Below are positions 26,409 through 34,022 of a stretch of DNA of 64,000 nt, piece after piece (the stretch's first letter is position 1; each line of letters starts with the position of its first letter). The notes under the pieces were generated by a model, which searched no databases, was not told the origin of the DNA, and saw nothing but the letters and a program-made list of their open reading frames with translations. Made by a program: the position numbers and the translations under genes. Origin of the DNA: Citricoccus zhacaiensis (GTDB lineage Bacteria; Actinomycetota; Actinomycetes; Actinomycetales; Micrococcaceae); the NCBI RefSeq assembly GCF_014645315.1, contig NZ_BMLQ01000011.1, positions 43,753 to 107,752 of the forward strand, given 5' to 3'.

Positions 26409-27815
26409 GTGGCAGAACACCAGTTCGGCTTCCGTACCCGCGCGCTGCATGCCGGCGCCGTCCCTGATGCCGTGCACGGCTCCCGCGCCGTGCCGATCCA
26501 CCAGACCACCTCCTACGTCTTCGAGTCCGCCCAGGACGCCGCGAACCTCTTCGCGCTGCAGAAGTACGGCAACATCTACTCCCGCATCGGCAACCCCACG
26601 GTCGCGGCCTTCGAGGAGCGCATGGCTGCGCTGGAGGGTGGCATCGGGGCGGTCGCGACGGCGTCCGGCATGTCCGCCGAATTCGTCACCTTCGCTGCCC
26701 TGGCCGGCGCCGGGGACCACATCGTGGCCTCGTCCAAGCTCTACGGCGGCACCATCACCCAGTTGGACGTCTCGTTGCGTCGATTCGGGGTGGAGACGAC
26801 CTTCGTGGACTCCATGGAGGCGGCGGACTTCGAGGCCGCCATCCAGCCGAACACGAAGGCCGTCTACACGGAGATCGTGGCCAACCCCTCGGGGGACATC
26901 GTGGACCTGCCCGGCCTGGCCCGCGTGGCCCACGCCGCCGGGGTGCCGCTGATCGTGGACGCCACCCTGACTCCGCCATACCTGATCCGTCCCTTCGAGC
27001 ACGGCGCGGACATCGTCATCCACTCCGCCACCAAGTTCCTCGGCGGCCACGGCACCACCCTGGGCGGCGTCGTCGTCGAGTCCGGGCGGTTCCCGTGGGA
27101 CAACGGCAAGTTCCCGGCCATGACCGAGCCCGTGCCCTCGTACGGCGGCGTCTCCTGGTGGGGCAACTTCGGCGAGTACGGCTTCCTGACCAAGCTGCGT
27201 TCCGAACAGCTGCGCGATTTCGGTCCCGCCCTGCCGCCAGCCTCCGCCCAGCAGCTGATGCTCGGCCTCGAGACCCTGGCCCAGCGCATGGACGCCCACC
27301 TGGCCAACGCCCAGCGGGTGGCCGAATGGCTCGAGGCCGATGACCGCATCTCCTGGGTGAACTTCGCCGGCCTGCCCTCGCACCCGCACCACGAGCGCGG
27401 CAAGGAATTGCTCCCGCTCGGGGTCGGTTCCGTGTTCAGCTTCGGCGTCAAGGGAGGGCGCGACGCCGGCGCCTCCTTCATCTCGCACCTCCAGCTGGCC
27501 AGCCACCTGGCCAACATCGGCGATGCGAAGACCCTCGTCCTGCACCCTGCCTCCACCACGCACCAGCAGCTGAGCGCCGAGCAGCTCGTCTCCGCCGGCG
27601 TCCCGGAGGACCTGATCCGCCTGTCCGTGGGCATCGAGGACGTGGAGGACATCCTCTGGGACCTGGACCAGGCCCTCGAGGCCGCCGTGAACGGCCCAGC
27701 TGACGGCGAGACCGGGACGGAGCCCACCGAGCCGGCCACCGTGGCCGTGCCCCTGGACCCCTCCGGCAACGCCCCGATCGACGCGACCGAAACTGTGAAG
27801 GAGACCGACAAGTGA
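26409..27815 (+). CDS. metY: O-acetylhomoserine aminocarboxypropyltransferase (sulfhydrylase)
   Basis: PLP enzyme of the Cys/Met-metabolism family that makes homocysteine from O-acetylhomoserine and sulfide in methionine synthesis. It has 468 residues. The PLP lysine is in HSATKFLGGHG (about 205), with YSRIGNPTVAAFEERMAALE and LIVDATLTPPYLIRP conserved. The length and insert YGGVSWWGNFGEYGF fit MetY better than MetB. The last 45 residues are an acidic Pro/Thr tail not needed for the fold. It starts with GTG after GGAAGGA, and its stop overlaps the next gene by four bases (GTGA). Confidence 0.92.
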   Translation: MAEHQFGFRTRALHAGAVPDAVHGSRAVPIHQTTSYVFESAQDAANLFALQKYGNIYSRIGNPTVAAFEERMAALEGGIGAVATASGMSAEFVTFAALAGAGDHIVASSKLYGGTITQLDVSLRRFGVETTFVDSMEAADFEAAIQPNTKAVYTEIVANPSGDIVDLPGLARVAHAAGVPLIVDATLTPPYLIRPFEHGADIVIHSATKFLGGHGTTLGGVVVESGRFPWDNGKFPAMTEPVPSYGGVSWWGNFGEYGFLTKLRSEQLRDFGPALPPASAQQLMLGLETLAQRMDAHLANAQRVAEWLEADDRISWVNFAGLPSHPHHERGKELLPLGVGSVFSFGVKGGRDAGASFISHLQLASHLANIGDAKTLVLHPASTTHQQLSAEQLVSAGVPEDLIRLSVGIEDVEDILWDLDQALEAAVNGPADGETGTEPTEPATVAVPLDPSGNAPIDATETVKETDK

Positions 27816-28327
27816 GCACCGCACTGCCTGACCGCACCTGGACCGGCCCGTCCGCACCCGAGCGGCTGCGCCTGCTGCGCGAGGCGAAGTCCATCGCCAT
27901 CGTCGGCGCCTCGGACAAGCCGGCCCGCGCGTCCTACTTCGTGGCGACCTACCTGAACAGCTCGACGACGTTCGACCTGTACTTCATCAACCCGATCCTC
28001 GCCGAGAAGGGCACCGAGATCCTCGGCCACCGGGTCTACGCCTCGCTGGCCGACCTGCCCGTGGTGCCGGACCTGGTGGAGGTCTTCCGCAAGGCGGAGG
28101 ACACCCCCGGCATCGTGGAGGAGGCCCGTGCCATCGGGGCGAAGACCGTCTGGCTGCAGCTGGGCATCTGGAACGAGGACGCTGCCCACGCGGCCGAATC
28201 GGGCGGGATGAACATGGTCATGGACCGTTGCGTGAAGATCGAGCACGCCCGCTTCCACGGCGGCCTGAACCTGGCCGGCTTCAACACCGGGGTCATCTCC
28301 TCGAGGCGCCAGCAGCTGGACCGCTGA
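27812..28327 (+). CDS. CoA-binding protein
   Basis: 171 residues with a Rossmann-type CoA-binding domain (AKSIAIVGASDKPARASYFV at about 29-48, then NPILAEKGTEILGHRVYASL). It resembles YccU/succinyl-CoA-ligase alpha N-terminal domains. The GTG start overlaps the metY stop by four bases, so the two are translationally coupled. This pairing with metY is seen in many actinobacteria, but the role is not established. A link to sulfur metabolism or CoA-thiol sensing is inference. Confidence 0.87.
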   Translation: MSTALPDRTWTGPSAPERLRLLREAKSIAIVGASDKPARASYFVATYLNSSTTFDLYFINPILAEKGTEILGHRVYASLADLPVVPDLVEVFRKAEDTPGIVEEARAIGAKTVWLQLGIWNEDAAHAAESGGMNMVMDRCVKIEHARFHGGLNLAGFNTGVISSRRQQLDR

Positions 28328-28346
28328 CGCCTTTAGAGTGGGCCCC

Positions 28347-29975
28347 ATGACGGCCACCACTGCAGCCATCCACCGACTCGCCCACGAGGCCTTCGGCTGG
28401 GACGAGTTGCGTCCCAGCCAGGCCGAGGCCGTGGAGGCCGCGCTGTCCGGCCGGGATGTGCTGGCCGTGATGCCCACGGGTTACGGAAAGTCGGCCGTCT
28501 ACCAGCTGGCCGGCGTACTGGCCGAAGGTCCCTGCGTGGTCGTCTCCCCACTCATCGCGCTCCAGACCGACCAACGGGACGGGCTCAACGAACTCCCGGC
28601 AGAGGCAGGCACGCGCGCCGTCGCCATCAACTCGTCTCTCTCCGCGCGGGAGCAGGAGCAGGCCTGGCAGTCCGTGGAGAACGGCGAGGTGACGTTCCTC
28701 TTCCTCACCCCGGAGCAGCTGGCCAAGGACGACGTGCTGGCCAGGGTGCGCGATGTTCGTCCGGCGTTCCTCGCCGTGGATGAGGCGCACTGTGTCTCGG
28801 CCTGGGGCCACGACTTCCGCCCGGACTACCTCCGGCTCGGTACGGCCCGCCACCGGATGGGCTCGCCGACGATCATCGCCCTCACCGCCACCGCCTCCAC
28901 GCCGGTCCGGCAGGAGATCGTCGAGGGATTGGCCATGGACGATCCCCTCGTGATCGCGCTGGGATTCGATCGCCCGAACCTGCACTGGGCCGTCGAACGC
29001 CACCATGAGGACGATGACAAGACCGATGCCGTACTGGAGCAGGTCGCCGGCCTGCCACGCCCGGGACTGCTCTACACGGCAACGCGCCGCGCCGCCGAGG
29101 ACTATGCCGCCGGACTCAGGGAACGGGGGCTGACGGCCCGGGCCTACCATGCCGGTCAGAAGACGACCGACCGGGAGGAGACCCTGCAATTGTTCCTGGA
29201 CGGCGCTGTCGACGTGGTGGTGGCGACCAGTGCCTTCGGCATGGGCATCGACAAGGCCGATGTGCGGTTCGTGGTGCACGCCGACATCACCGATTCACTG
29301 GACACCTATTACCAGGAGGCCGGTCGCGCGGGCCGTGATGGTCAGGAGGCCCGGGTGGTGTTGCACTACCGCAGCGAAGACCTCGGCCTGCGCAGCTTCT
29401 TCAGCACCCACCATGCGGACCAGGACGTGGTGACCGCGGTCGTCCGGGAATTGCAGCGCGCGGACGGCCCCCTGCGCCTGACCCACCTGAAGCGCGGCGT
29501 GGACGTCAGTGCCCGCCGGGTCACCGGTACGGTCAATCTGCTGCAGGCGGCCGGCGCCGTGGCGTCCTCCCGGGAGGGGCTGACCCTGGTGGAGGGCGTC
29601 GGACCGAAGACGGCCGCCCGGCTTGCCGAGGAGACCGCCGAACGCATGGAGCGCATCGACGGCTCACGCATCGAGATGATGCGCGGCTACGCGGAGACCG
29701 ACGGTTGCCGCCGCCAGTACCTGCTGGGCTACTTCGGCGAGGAACTGGCCGATCCCTGCGGCAACTGCGATACCTGTGATGCCGGCACCGCCAAGGACCT
29801 GACGCACGATGACGCGGAATTCTCCCGGCAGAACGGAGTGGTTCACCGGGAGTGGGGCTCGGGCCTCGTGATGAGCGTCAACGATGACCGGATCACCGTC
29901 CTCTTCGAGGAGCAGGGATACCGGACGCTGTCGCTGGAGGCCGTGCGCGAGCAAGGACTCCTCACCCGGACGTAG
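28347..29975 (+). CDS. RecQ-family ATP-dependent DNA helicase
   Basis: Superfamily 2 3'-5' DNA helicase of 542 residues acting in recombination and repair. Walker A VMPTGYGKSAVYQLA (about 43), the DEAH box VDEAHCVSAWGHDFRPDY (about 146) and motif VI QEAGRAGRDGQEARVV (about 328) are all present. After the helicase core come a short winged-helix-like stretch and a zinc site ending CGNCDTCDAG (about 472-481). The protein then finishes with a roughly 50-residue domain (NGVVHREWGSGLVMSVNDDR) in place of the HRDC domain of E. coli RecQ. ATG at 28347 has TAGAGT seven bases upstream and no Shine-Dalgarno, suggesting a leaderless transcript. Confidence 0.92.
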   Translation: MTATTAAIHRLAHEAFGWDELRPSQAEAVEAALSGRDVLAVMPTGYGKSAVYQLAGVLAEGPCVVVSPLIALQTDQRDGLNELPAEAGTRAVAINSSLSAREQEQAWQSVENGEVTFLFLTPEQLAKDDVLARVRDVRPAFLAVDEAHCVSAWGHDFRPDYLRLGTARHRMGSPTIIALTATASTPVRQEIVEGLAMDDPLVIALGFDRPNLHWAVERHHEDDDKTDAVLEQVAGLPRPGLLYTATRRAAEDYAAGLRERGLTARAYHAGQKTTDREETLQLFLDGAVDVVVATSAFGMGIDKADVRFVVHADITDSLDTYYQEAGRAGRDGQEARVVLHYRSEDLGLRSFFSTHHADQDVVTAVVRELQRADGPLRLTHLKRGVDVSARRVTGTVNLLQAAGAVASSREGLTLVEGVGPKTAARLAEETAERMERIDGSRIEMMRGYAETDGCRRQYLLGYFGEELADPCGNCDTCDAGTAKDLTHDDAEFSRQNGVVHREWGSGLVMSVNDDRITVLFEEQGYRTLSLEAVREQGLLTRT

Positions 29976-30067
29976 CCAAGCCAGACCTAGCCAGGCCGGC
30001 CACGGGGATACTGCCACCGGTGAGGTGGCGGGCGGCTCAGTGGCCGGGCCGTGCCCGTCGGACCGAC

Positions 30068-30307
30068 TCAGGCCCGTGGTGGCTGATTCGTCCCGCCAGC
30101 ACCGCCGTCGCCGGACTGGCCACCGGGACCACCGGTGAACCGGCGCGCGGCATCCATGACCCGGCCGATGCCGGACCCCCGGCCTGCACCGGGGCTCCTT
30201 CCACTGCCACGCCGGTTGAGGGCGCTCGTGGCCTGATGGATCATCTTCCGGCCCTGCGGGCTGTTCGCGAATGATTGGGCCTTGTTGGCCAAGTCCTTGA
30301 ACTTCAT
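30068..30307 (-). CDS. small basic hypothetical protein
   Basis: 79 residues beginning MKFKDLANKAQSFANSPQGR, with a helical amphipathic N-terminal half and a Gly/Arg/Ser/Pro-rich C-terminal half. The segment NKAQSFANSPQGRKMIHQAT resembles short conserved proteins of Micrococcaceae whose N-terminus forms one helix. It is not assigned a function. GGAGGAGA six bases before the ATG decides this start over a longer in-frame one. The basic, disordered tail suggests nucleic acid or surface binding, but this is only a guess. Confidence 0.7.
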   Translation of the reverse strand: MKFKDLANKAQSFANSPQGRKMIHQATSALNRRGSGRSPGAGRGSGIGRVMDAARRFTGGPGGQSGDGGAGGTNQPPRA

Positions 30308-30353
30308 GGTCTCTCCTCCGTGGCGCTGGTTGCTGCACCCCACCTCGTACGAG

Positions 30354-30465
30354 CGAGACCCCGGGCTACCGGCTGCGGAGGGGAATCGCATCTGCCGGAC
30401 CCGGGGTCCCTGTCATCACTCGCACCTTCATCACTCGCACCTTGATGAGGTGTCTTCAGCATAGG
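30354..30465. repeat. dispersed repeat, copy 1
   Basis: CGAGACCCCGGGCT (30354-30367), a variable middle, then a 50-base block (30401-30450) identical to 32987-33036. The ends ACCCCGG and CCGGGGT can pair into an 8-bp stem. Within the block CATCACTCGCACCTT occurs twice in tandem (30414-30428, 30429-30443). It lies downstream of the ABC permease gene, in a 234-bp gap that holds nothing else recognisable. Confidence 0.8.
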
Positions 30466-30541
30466 AAGCGAACTTGTGTTCGCACCCCACGTAGCCTGTG
30501 AGAAGTCTGAGATCCCTCCCAGAGCCTGCCGCCGGCCCCTC

Positions 30542-31303
30542 CTAGCCCGCGCGGCGCCGGTAGACCATCACGCTGAAGGCATATCCGAGCGCCAGGATCG
30601 CCAGGCACCACGCCAGGGCCATCCCGATGTCCGTCCCGATGGGTTGACCGCTGAGCAGGTTGCGGACCGTGTTGACGATGGACGTCACGGGCTGGTGCTC
30701 GGCGAAGGCCCGCACGGGGCCGGGCATGGAGTCCGTCGGCACGAAGGCCGAGCTGACGAACGGCAACAGGATGAGCGGGTAGGAGAAGGCACTCGCCCCG
30801 TCCACGGACCGGGCGCTCAGGCCCGCGATGACGGCCACCCAGGTCAGGGCCAGGGTCAGCAGCACCAGGATCCCGGCGACGGCCAGCCACTCGAGCACGC
30901 CGGCTCCGGAGCGGAAACCCATAAGCAGGGCCACGCCCACCACGATCGTCAGGGACATGACCGTGGCCACCACCGAGGTCAGGACGTGTGCCCACAGCAC
31001 CGCGGACCGCGCGATCGGCATCGACTGGAAGCGTTCGAAGATGCCGCCCTGCAGGTCCAGGAAGAGCCGGTACGCCGTATAGGAGATGCCCATGGCGATG
31101 GTGATGGTCAGGATCCCGGGCAGCAGGTAGTCCACGTAGGAACCGCCCCCGGTGTCGATGGCCCCACCGAAGACGTAGACGAACAGCAGCATCATGGCGA
31201 TCGGCATGACTGCCGTGGTGATGATGGTGTCCGGGCTGCGGGCGATGTGGCGCAGGGACCGGCCCAGGAGGACTCCGGTGTCCGTGACAAAGCGTCCGCT
31301 CAT
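30542..31303 (-). CDS. ABC-2 type permease, DrrB-like
   Basis: Membrane subunit of 253 residues with six predicted helices of the ABC-2/DrrB type (MPIAMMLLFVYVFGGAI and SSAFVPTDSMPGPVRAFAEH are typical). It would pair with the ATPase encoded just upstream to export a drug, lipid or secondary metabolite. The ATG overlaps the ATPase stop by four bases. It is the last gene of a four-gene operon under the PadR protein. Confidence 0.92.
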   Translation of the reverse strand: MSGRFVTDTGVLLGRSLRHIARSPDTIITTAVMPIAMMLLFVYVFGGAIDTGGGSYVDYLLPGILTITIAMGISYTAYRLFLDLQGGIFERFQSMPIARSAVLWAHVLTSVVATVMSLTIVVGVALLMGFRSGAGVLEWLAVAGILVLLTLALTWVAVIAGLSARSVDGASAFSYPLILLPFVSSAFVPTDSMPGPVRAFAEHQPVTSIVNTVRNLLSGQPIGTDIGMALAWCLAILALGYAFSVMVYRRRAG

Positions 31304-32151
31304 GACAGGTCACCTGCGCTCTCACTCGTGACGGGACGGCCGTGGCCGCCCTCGTTGGCGTCACCCTGCTCCGGACTGCCGATCAGGGCCAGGAAGATCT
31401 TCTCCAGGGTAGGTTGTCTCTCCACGTACTCGACCGTTGCCGGCGGGAGGAGCCGCTGGAGATCGTCCAGGGTCCCGTTGGCGATGATGCGCCCGTGGTG
31501 GAGGATCGCGATGCGGTCGGCGAGCTGCTCGGCCTCGTCCAGGTACTGAGTGGTGAGCAGGACCGTGGTGCCGCTCTCCGTGAGTTCCCGGATGGCCTGC
31601 CACACCTCGAGGCGTGCCTCCGGATCGAGGCCGGTGGTGGGCTCGTCCAGGAAGAGCACCGGTGGGTTCCCGATCAGACTCATGGCGATGTCGAGCCGGC
31701 GGCGCATGCCGCCCGAGTACTCTGCAGCCCTTCGCCCTCCGGCGTCCGTCAGCGAGAAGCGTTCCAGCAGGTCATCGGCCAGGGCCCCGGGGCGGGGCAG
31801 GTGCCGCAGCCGGGCCACCAGGACGAGGTTCTCCCGTCCGGTGAGCATCCCGTCCACGGCGGAGAACTGACCGGTCAGACTGATCGATTCGCGCACTCGA
31901 CTCGGCTGCCTGCCGACCTCGAAGCCGTTGACGGTGGCGCTTCCCGCCGTGGGCTGCAACAGCGTGGAGAGGATCCGGACGGCCGTGGTCTTGCCTGCGC
32001 CGTTCGAACCCAGCAGGGCGAAGACGCTGCCGCGCTCCACGTCGAAGTCCACGCCGCATAGCACCTGGTTCTTGCCGTAGGACTTCTTCAGGCCCTGCAC
32101 GCGGATCGCGGGTGCCGGAGCCGACCGGCGGACCGCCGTCGCACCGGTCAT
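31300..32151 (-). CDS. ABC transporter ATPase, DrrA-like
   Basis: Cytosolic nucleotide-binding subunit of 283 residues. Walker A is LLGSNGAGKTT (about 47), the signature YSGGMRRRLDIAMSL, Walker B PVLFLDEPTTGLDPEAR and the H-loop in TTQYLDEAEQL. The C-terminal extension with TVEYVERQPTLEKIFLAL is usual for DrrA-type daunorubicin-resistance ATPases. The start MTGATAVRR overlaps the DUF1048 stop by four bases, and its own stop overlaps the permease start, so the operon is tightly coupled. Confidence 0.93.
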   Translation of the reverse strand: MTGATAVRRSAPAPAIRVQGLKKSYGKNQVLCGVDFDVERGSVFALLGSNGAGKTTAVRILSTLLQPTAGSATVNGFEVGRQPSRVRESISLTGQFSAVDGMLTGRENLVLVARLRHLPRPGALADDLLERFSLTDAGGRRAAEYSGGMRRRLDIAMSLIGNPPVLFLDEPTTGLDPEARLEVWQAIRELTESGTTVLLTTQYLDEAEQLADRIAILHHGRIIANGTLDDLQRLLPPATVEYVERQPTLEKIFLALIGSPEQGDANEGGHGRPVTSESAGDLS

Positions 32152-32507
32152 GACGCACCCGCCGCACGATCGATGGCCTCGGTGAGGCGCACCCGTTCCT
32201 TGCTGATCCACTGGTCCTCGGCGTAATTGGCCAGGAAGTCCTCGGCGAAGGCCACGGGGTCCTCCCCGACGATCTCCCGGAGTGCCGTCCCATCGGCGGC
32301 ACCCTGCTCGACGAGTTCCACGAGGTCCTCGAGCATCGTCACAAAGGTGTCTCCCTTGGTGATGGCCCCGTACGTGGTCAGGTACCGCTCGAGTGCCTGC
32401 TGCGCCTCGCGGTATCCGGCCGGCAGGGCCTTGGCACGCGCCTTGTACTGCTTCCACCGGCGCTTGTCACCGGCGTTGCCGACGATCTTCTCTACCCATC
32501 CAGTCAT
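32148..32507 (-). CDS. DUF1048 protein
   Basis: 119 residues, mostly helical, beginning MTGWVEKIVGNAGDKRRW, the family signature of DUF1048. Members are regularly found between a PadR regulator and a DrrAB exporter, as here, and have no proven activity. No membrane segment or known catalytic motif is visible. It overlaps both neighbours by four bases. A role as accessory or sensor of the exporter is inference. Confidence 0.85.
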   Translation of the reverse strand: MTGWVEKIVGNAGDKRRWKQYKARAKALPAGYREAQQALERYLTTYGAITKGDTFVTMLEDLVELVEQGAADGTALREIVGEDPVAFAEDFLANYAEDQWISKERVRLTEAIDRAAGAS

Positions 32508-32836
32508 CGTGAACCTCCGTTGCGGAGCTGATCGAGATGTTCTGCGAGGAAGCTCCAGGTCCTCCAGAACTCGTTGAGATAGTCCTGCCCGAGGGCATTG
32601 AGGGAGTACACCTTGCGGGGCGGCCCCTTCTCCGAAGGGCGCTTGTCCACATCCACGAGGCCGCGCTTCTCGATCCTGATGAGCAGTGCATAGATGGTGC
32701 CCTCGGCGATGTCGGTGAAGCCGTTGGCCCGCAGTCGCGCCGTGATCTCGTAGCCATAGGCCGGCTGTCCGGACAGGATCTGGAGGACGATGCCCTCCAG
32801 GGTTCCCTTCAACATCTCCGTCATCAGGTTGGCCAC
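32504..32836 (-). CDS. PadR-family transcriptional regulator
   Basis: Winged-helix repressor of 110 residues. LQILSGQPAYGYEITARLRA and EGTIYALLIRIEKRGLVDVD carry the PadR signature, followed by the wing KGPPRKVYSLNALG and a short C-terminal dimerisation helix. It begins with GTG and has GGAGG eight bases upstream; ATG at 32824 would lack this. The ribosome site lies inside one arm of a perfect 23-bp inverted repeat, so expression of the whole operon is probably autoregulated there. It is first of four coupled genes for an exporter. Confidence 0.92.
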   Translation of the reverse strand: MANLMTEMLKGTLEGIVLQILSGQPAYGYEITARLRANGFTDIAEGTIYALLIRIEKRGLVDVDKRPSEKGPPRKVYSLNALGQDYLNEFWRTWSFLAEHLDQLRNGGSR

Positions 32837-32842
32837 GGGTCT

Positions 32843-32902
32843 CGCCTCCGGTACTTAGTGCTACTGCCTACTGGTAGATAGTAGCACTAAGTACCGGAGG
32901 CG
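32843..32902. promoter_or_regulatory. 23-bp perfect inverted repeat over the PadR operon start
   Basis: The 23 bases 32843-32865 are the exact reverse complement of 32880-32902. The 14-base spacer holds a smaller dyad CTACTGGTAG. The core TACTTAGTGCTACT and its mirror fit a PadR operator. On the minus strand the proximal arm includes the GGAGG of the padR gene, so a transcript starting upstream would fold with its ribosome site in the stem. Together with the repeat at 32945 this occupies the 325-bp gap at 32837-33161. Confidence 0.8.
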
Positions 32903-32944
32903 CAAGGGGCCGGTGGCCAGGGGCGGTATGGACCCCGCACATGA

Positions 32945-33051
32945 CGAGACCCCGGGCTGGCAGCCACTGGATATGGCGTACCAGGACCGGGGTCCCTGTC
33001 ATCACTCGCACCTTCATCACTCGCACCTTGATGAGGCGCTTTCAGCGTAGG
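32945..33051. repeat. dispersed repeat, copy 2
   Basis: Same plan as the copy at 30354. CGAGACCCCGGGCT opens it (32945-32958), a 28-base middle differs, and the 50-base block 32987-33036 is identical, including the tandem CATCACTCGCACCTT pair. The same orientation is kept. It lies about 110 bp beyond the stop of the nitrilase-family gene. Confidence 0.8.
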
Positions 33052-33161
33052 GAACGGAGATGGGGACGAACCGCACGCGGGCTGACCGTTGGCTGATCGG
33101 CATGGAGTGTTCCGCTCCTGAGGGCGCCAGCTGGGAGCGCTCCGGCCAGTGCTGGAGCAGC

Positions 33162-33968
33162 TTAAGCCCCGACGGTCCCCAACTGGTCCACGTCCGTGCG
33201 GCGGTTGGCCAGCACGGGCAGGAAGGAGCGCACCTCGTCGATGCGCTCTCGGGTGACGTCGGCCGTCTCGATCGCCTCGCCCTCCTCGCCGAGGAAGGCC
33301 ACGGGCACGGCCAGCGGGTCGATGATGGCCGAGTGGCCCACGGTGTTGTCACTGCGGGTGCCCGCGGCCACGATCCAGACGGTGTTCTCCACGGCGCGCG
33401 CCTTGAGCAGCAGCTGCCAGTGCTCGATCTTGTAGTCGCCCTTGAACCAGGCGGCCGGCACCAGCACGACGTCGGCCCCGGCCACGGCCAGCGAGCGCGC
33501 CACTTCCGGGAAGCGCAGGTCGTAGCAGGTCATGATGCCAAACTTGAGGCCGCCGAGTTCCACCATCAGGGTGCCCCGGTCGCCGGCGGTGATACGGTCC
33601 GATTCCTTGTACTTGAAGGCGTCGTAGAGGTGCAGCTTGCGGTAGGTCCCCAGGATCTTGCCCGTGGCATCCACGGCCACCACCGTGTTGTAGGGACGCT
33701 CGGTGCCCGAGGGCTCGTACCCGCCGGCCACCACCGCGATGGACAGGTCCGCCGCGATCCGGGTGACCTCGGAGACGAAAGCCGACCAGCCGGCGTCGAC
33801 GGCCTCTGCCAGGGGGCCGTCCACGTGCCGCACGGTGAACATGGACTCCTCGGGGAACAGCACCAGGTCGGCGCCGTCGTCCTGGGCGGATTCCGCCAGG
33901 CGCCGCAGCGTGGCCACGTTCTCGGCGACCACACCCGTGGGGCGGAATTGTCCGACGCTGATCCTCAT
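33162..33968 (-). CDS. carbon-nitrogen hydrolase (nitrilase superfamily)
   Basis: Amidase of 268 residues that hydrolyses C-N bonds of amides. The catalytic triad is complete: Glu in VLFPEESM (about 40), Lys111 in YRKLHLYD and Cys148 in GIMTCYDLRFPE. Length and motif spacing fit the branch with omega-amidase and deaminated-glutathione amidase, so a metabolite-repair role is plausible. The start MRISVGQF is preceded by GAGGAGGAC. It is divergent from the flavin monooxygenase gene, with 54 bp between starts. Exact substrate unknown. Confidence 0.9.
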   Translation of the reverse strand: MRISVGQFRPTGVVAENVATLRRLAESAQDDGADLVLFPEESMFTVRHVDGPLAEAVDAGWSAFVSEVTRIAADLSIAVVAGGYEPSGTERPYNTVVAVDATGKILGTYRKLHLYDAFKYKESDRITAGDRGTLMVELGGLKFGIMTCYDLRFPEVARSLAVAGADVVLVPAAWFKGDYKIEHWQLLLKARAVENTVWIVAAGTRSDNTVGHSAIIDPLAVPVAFLGEEGEAIETADVTRERIDEVRSFLPVLANRRTDVDQLGTVGA

Positions 33969-34022
33969 GTGACCGTCCTCCTCGCATGGTGTGAAACCGT
34001 CCTCCCAGCCTAACCTGAGGCC

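Noticed and set aside
30308..30391. Longer start for the small basic protein at 30068
   Set aside because: The extension overlaps the repeat copy and the GGAGGAGA site favours 30307.
30354..33051. Short frames starting MKVRVMTGTP in both copies of the dispersed repeat as peptide genes
   Set aside because: The frames diverge after about ten residues, have no ribosome site and coincide with the conserved repeat block. More likely a by-product of the repeat.
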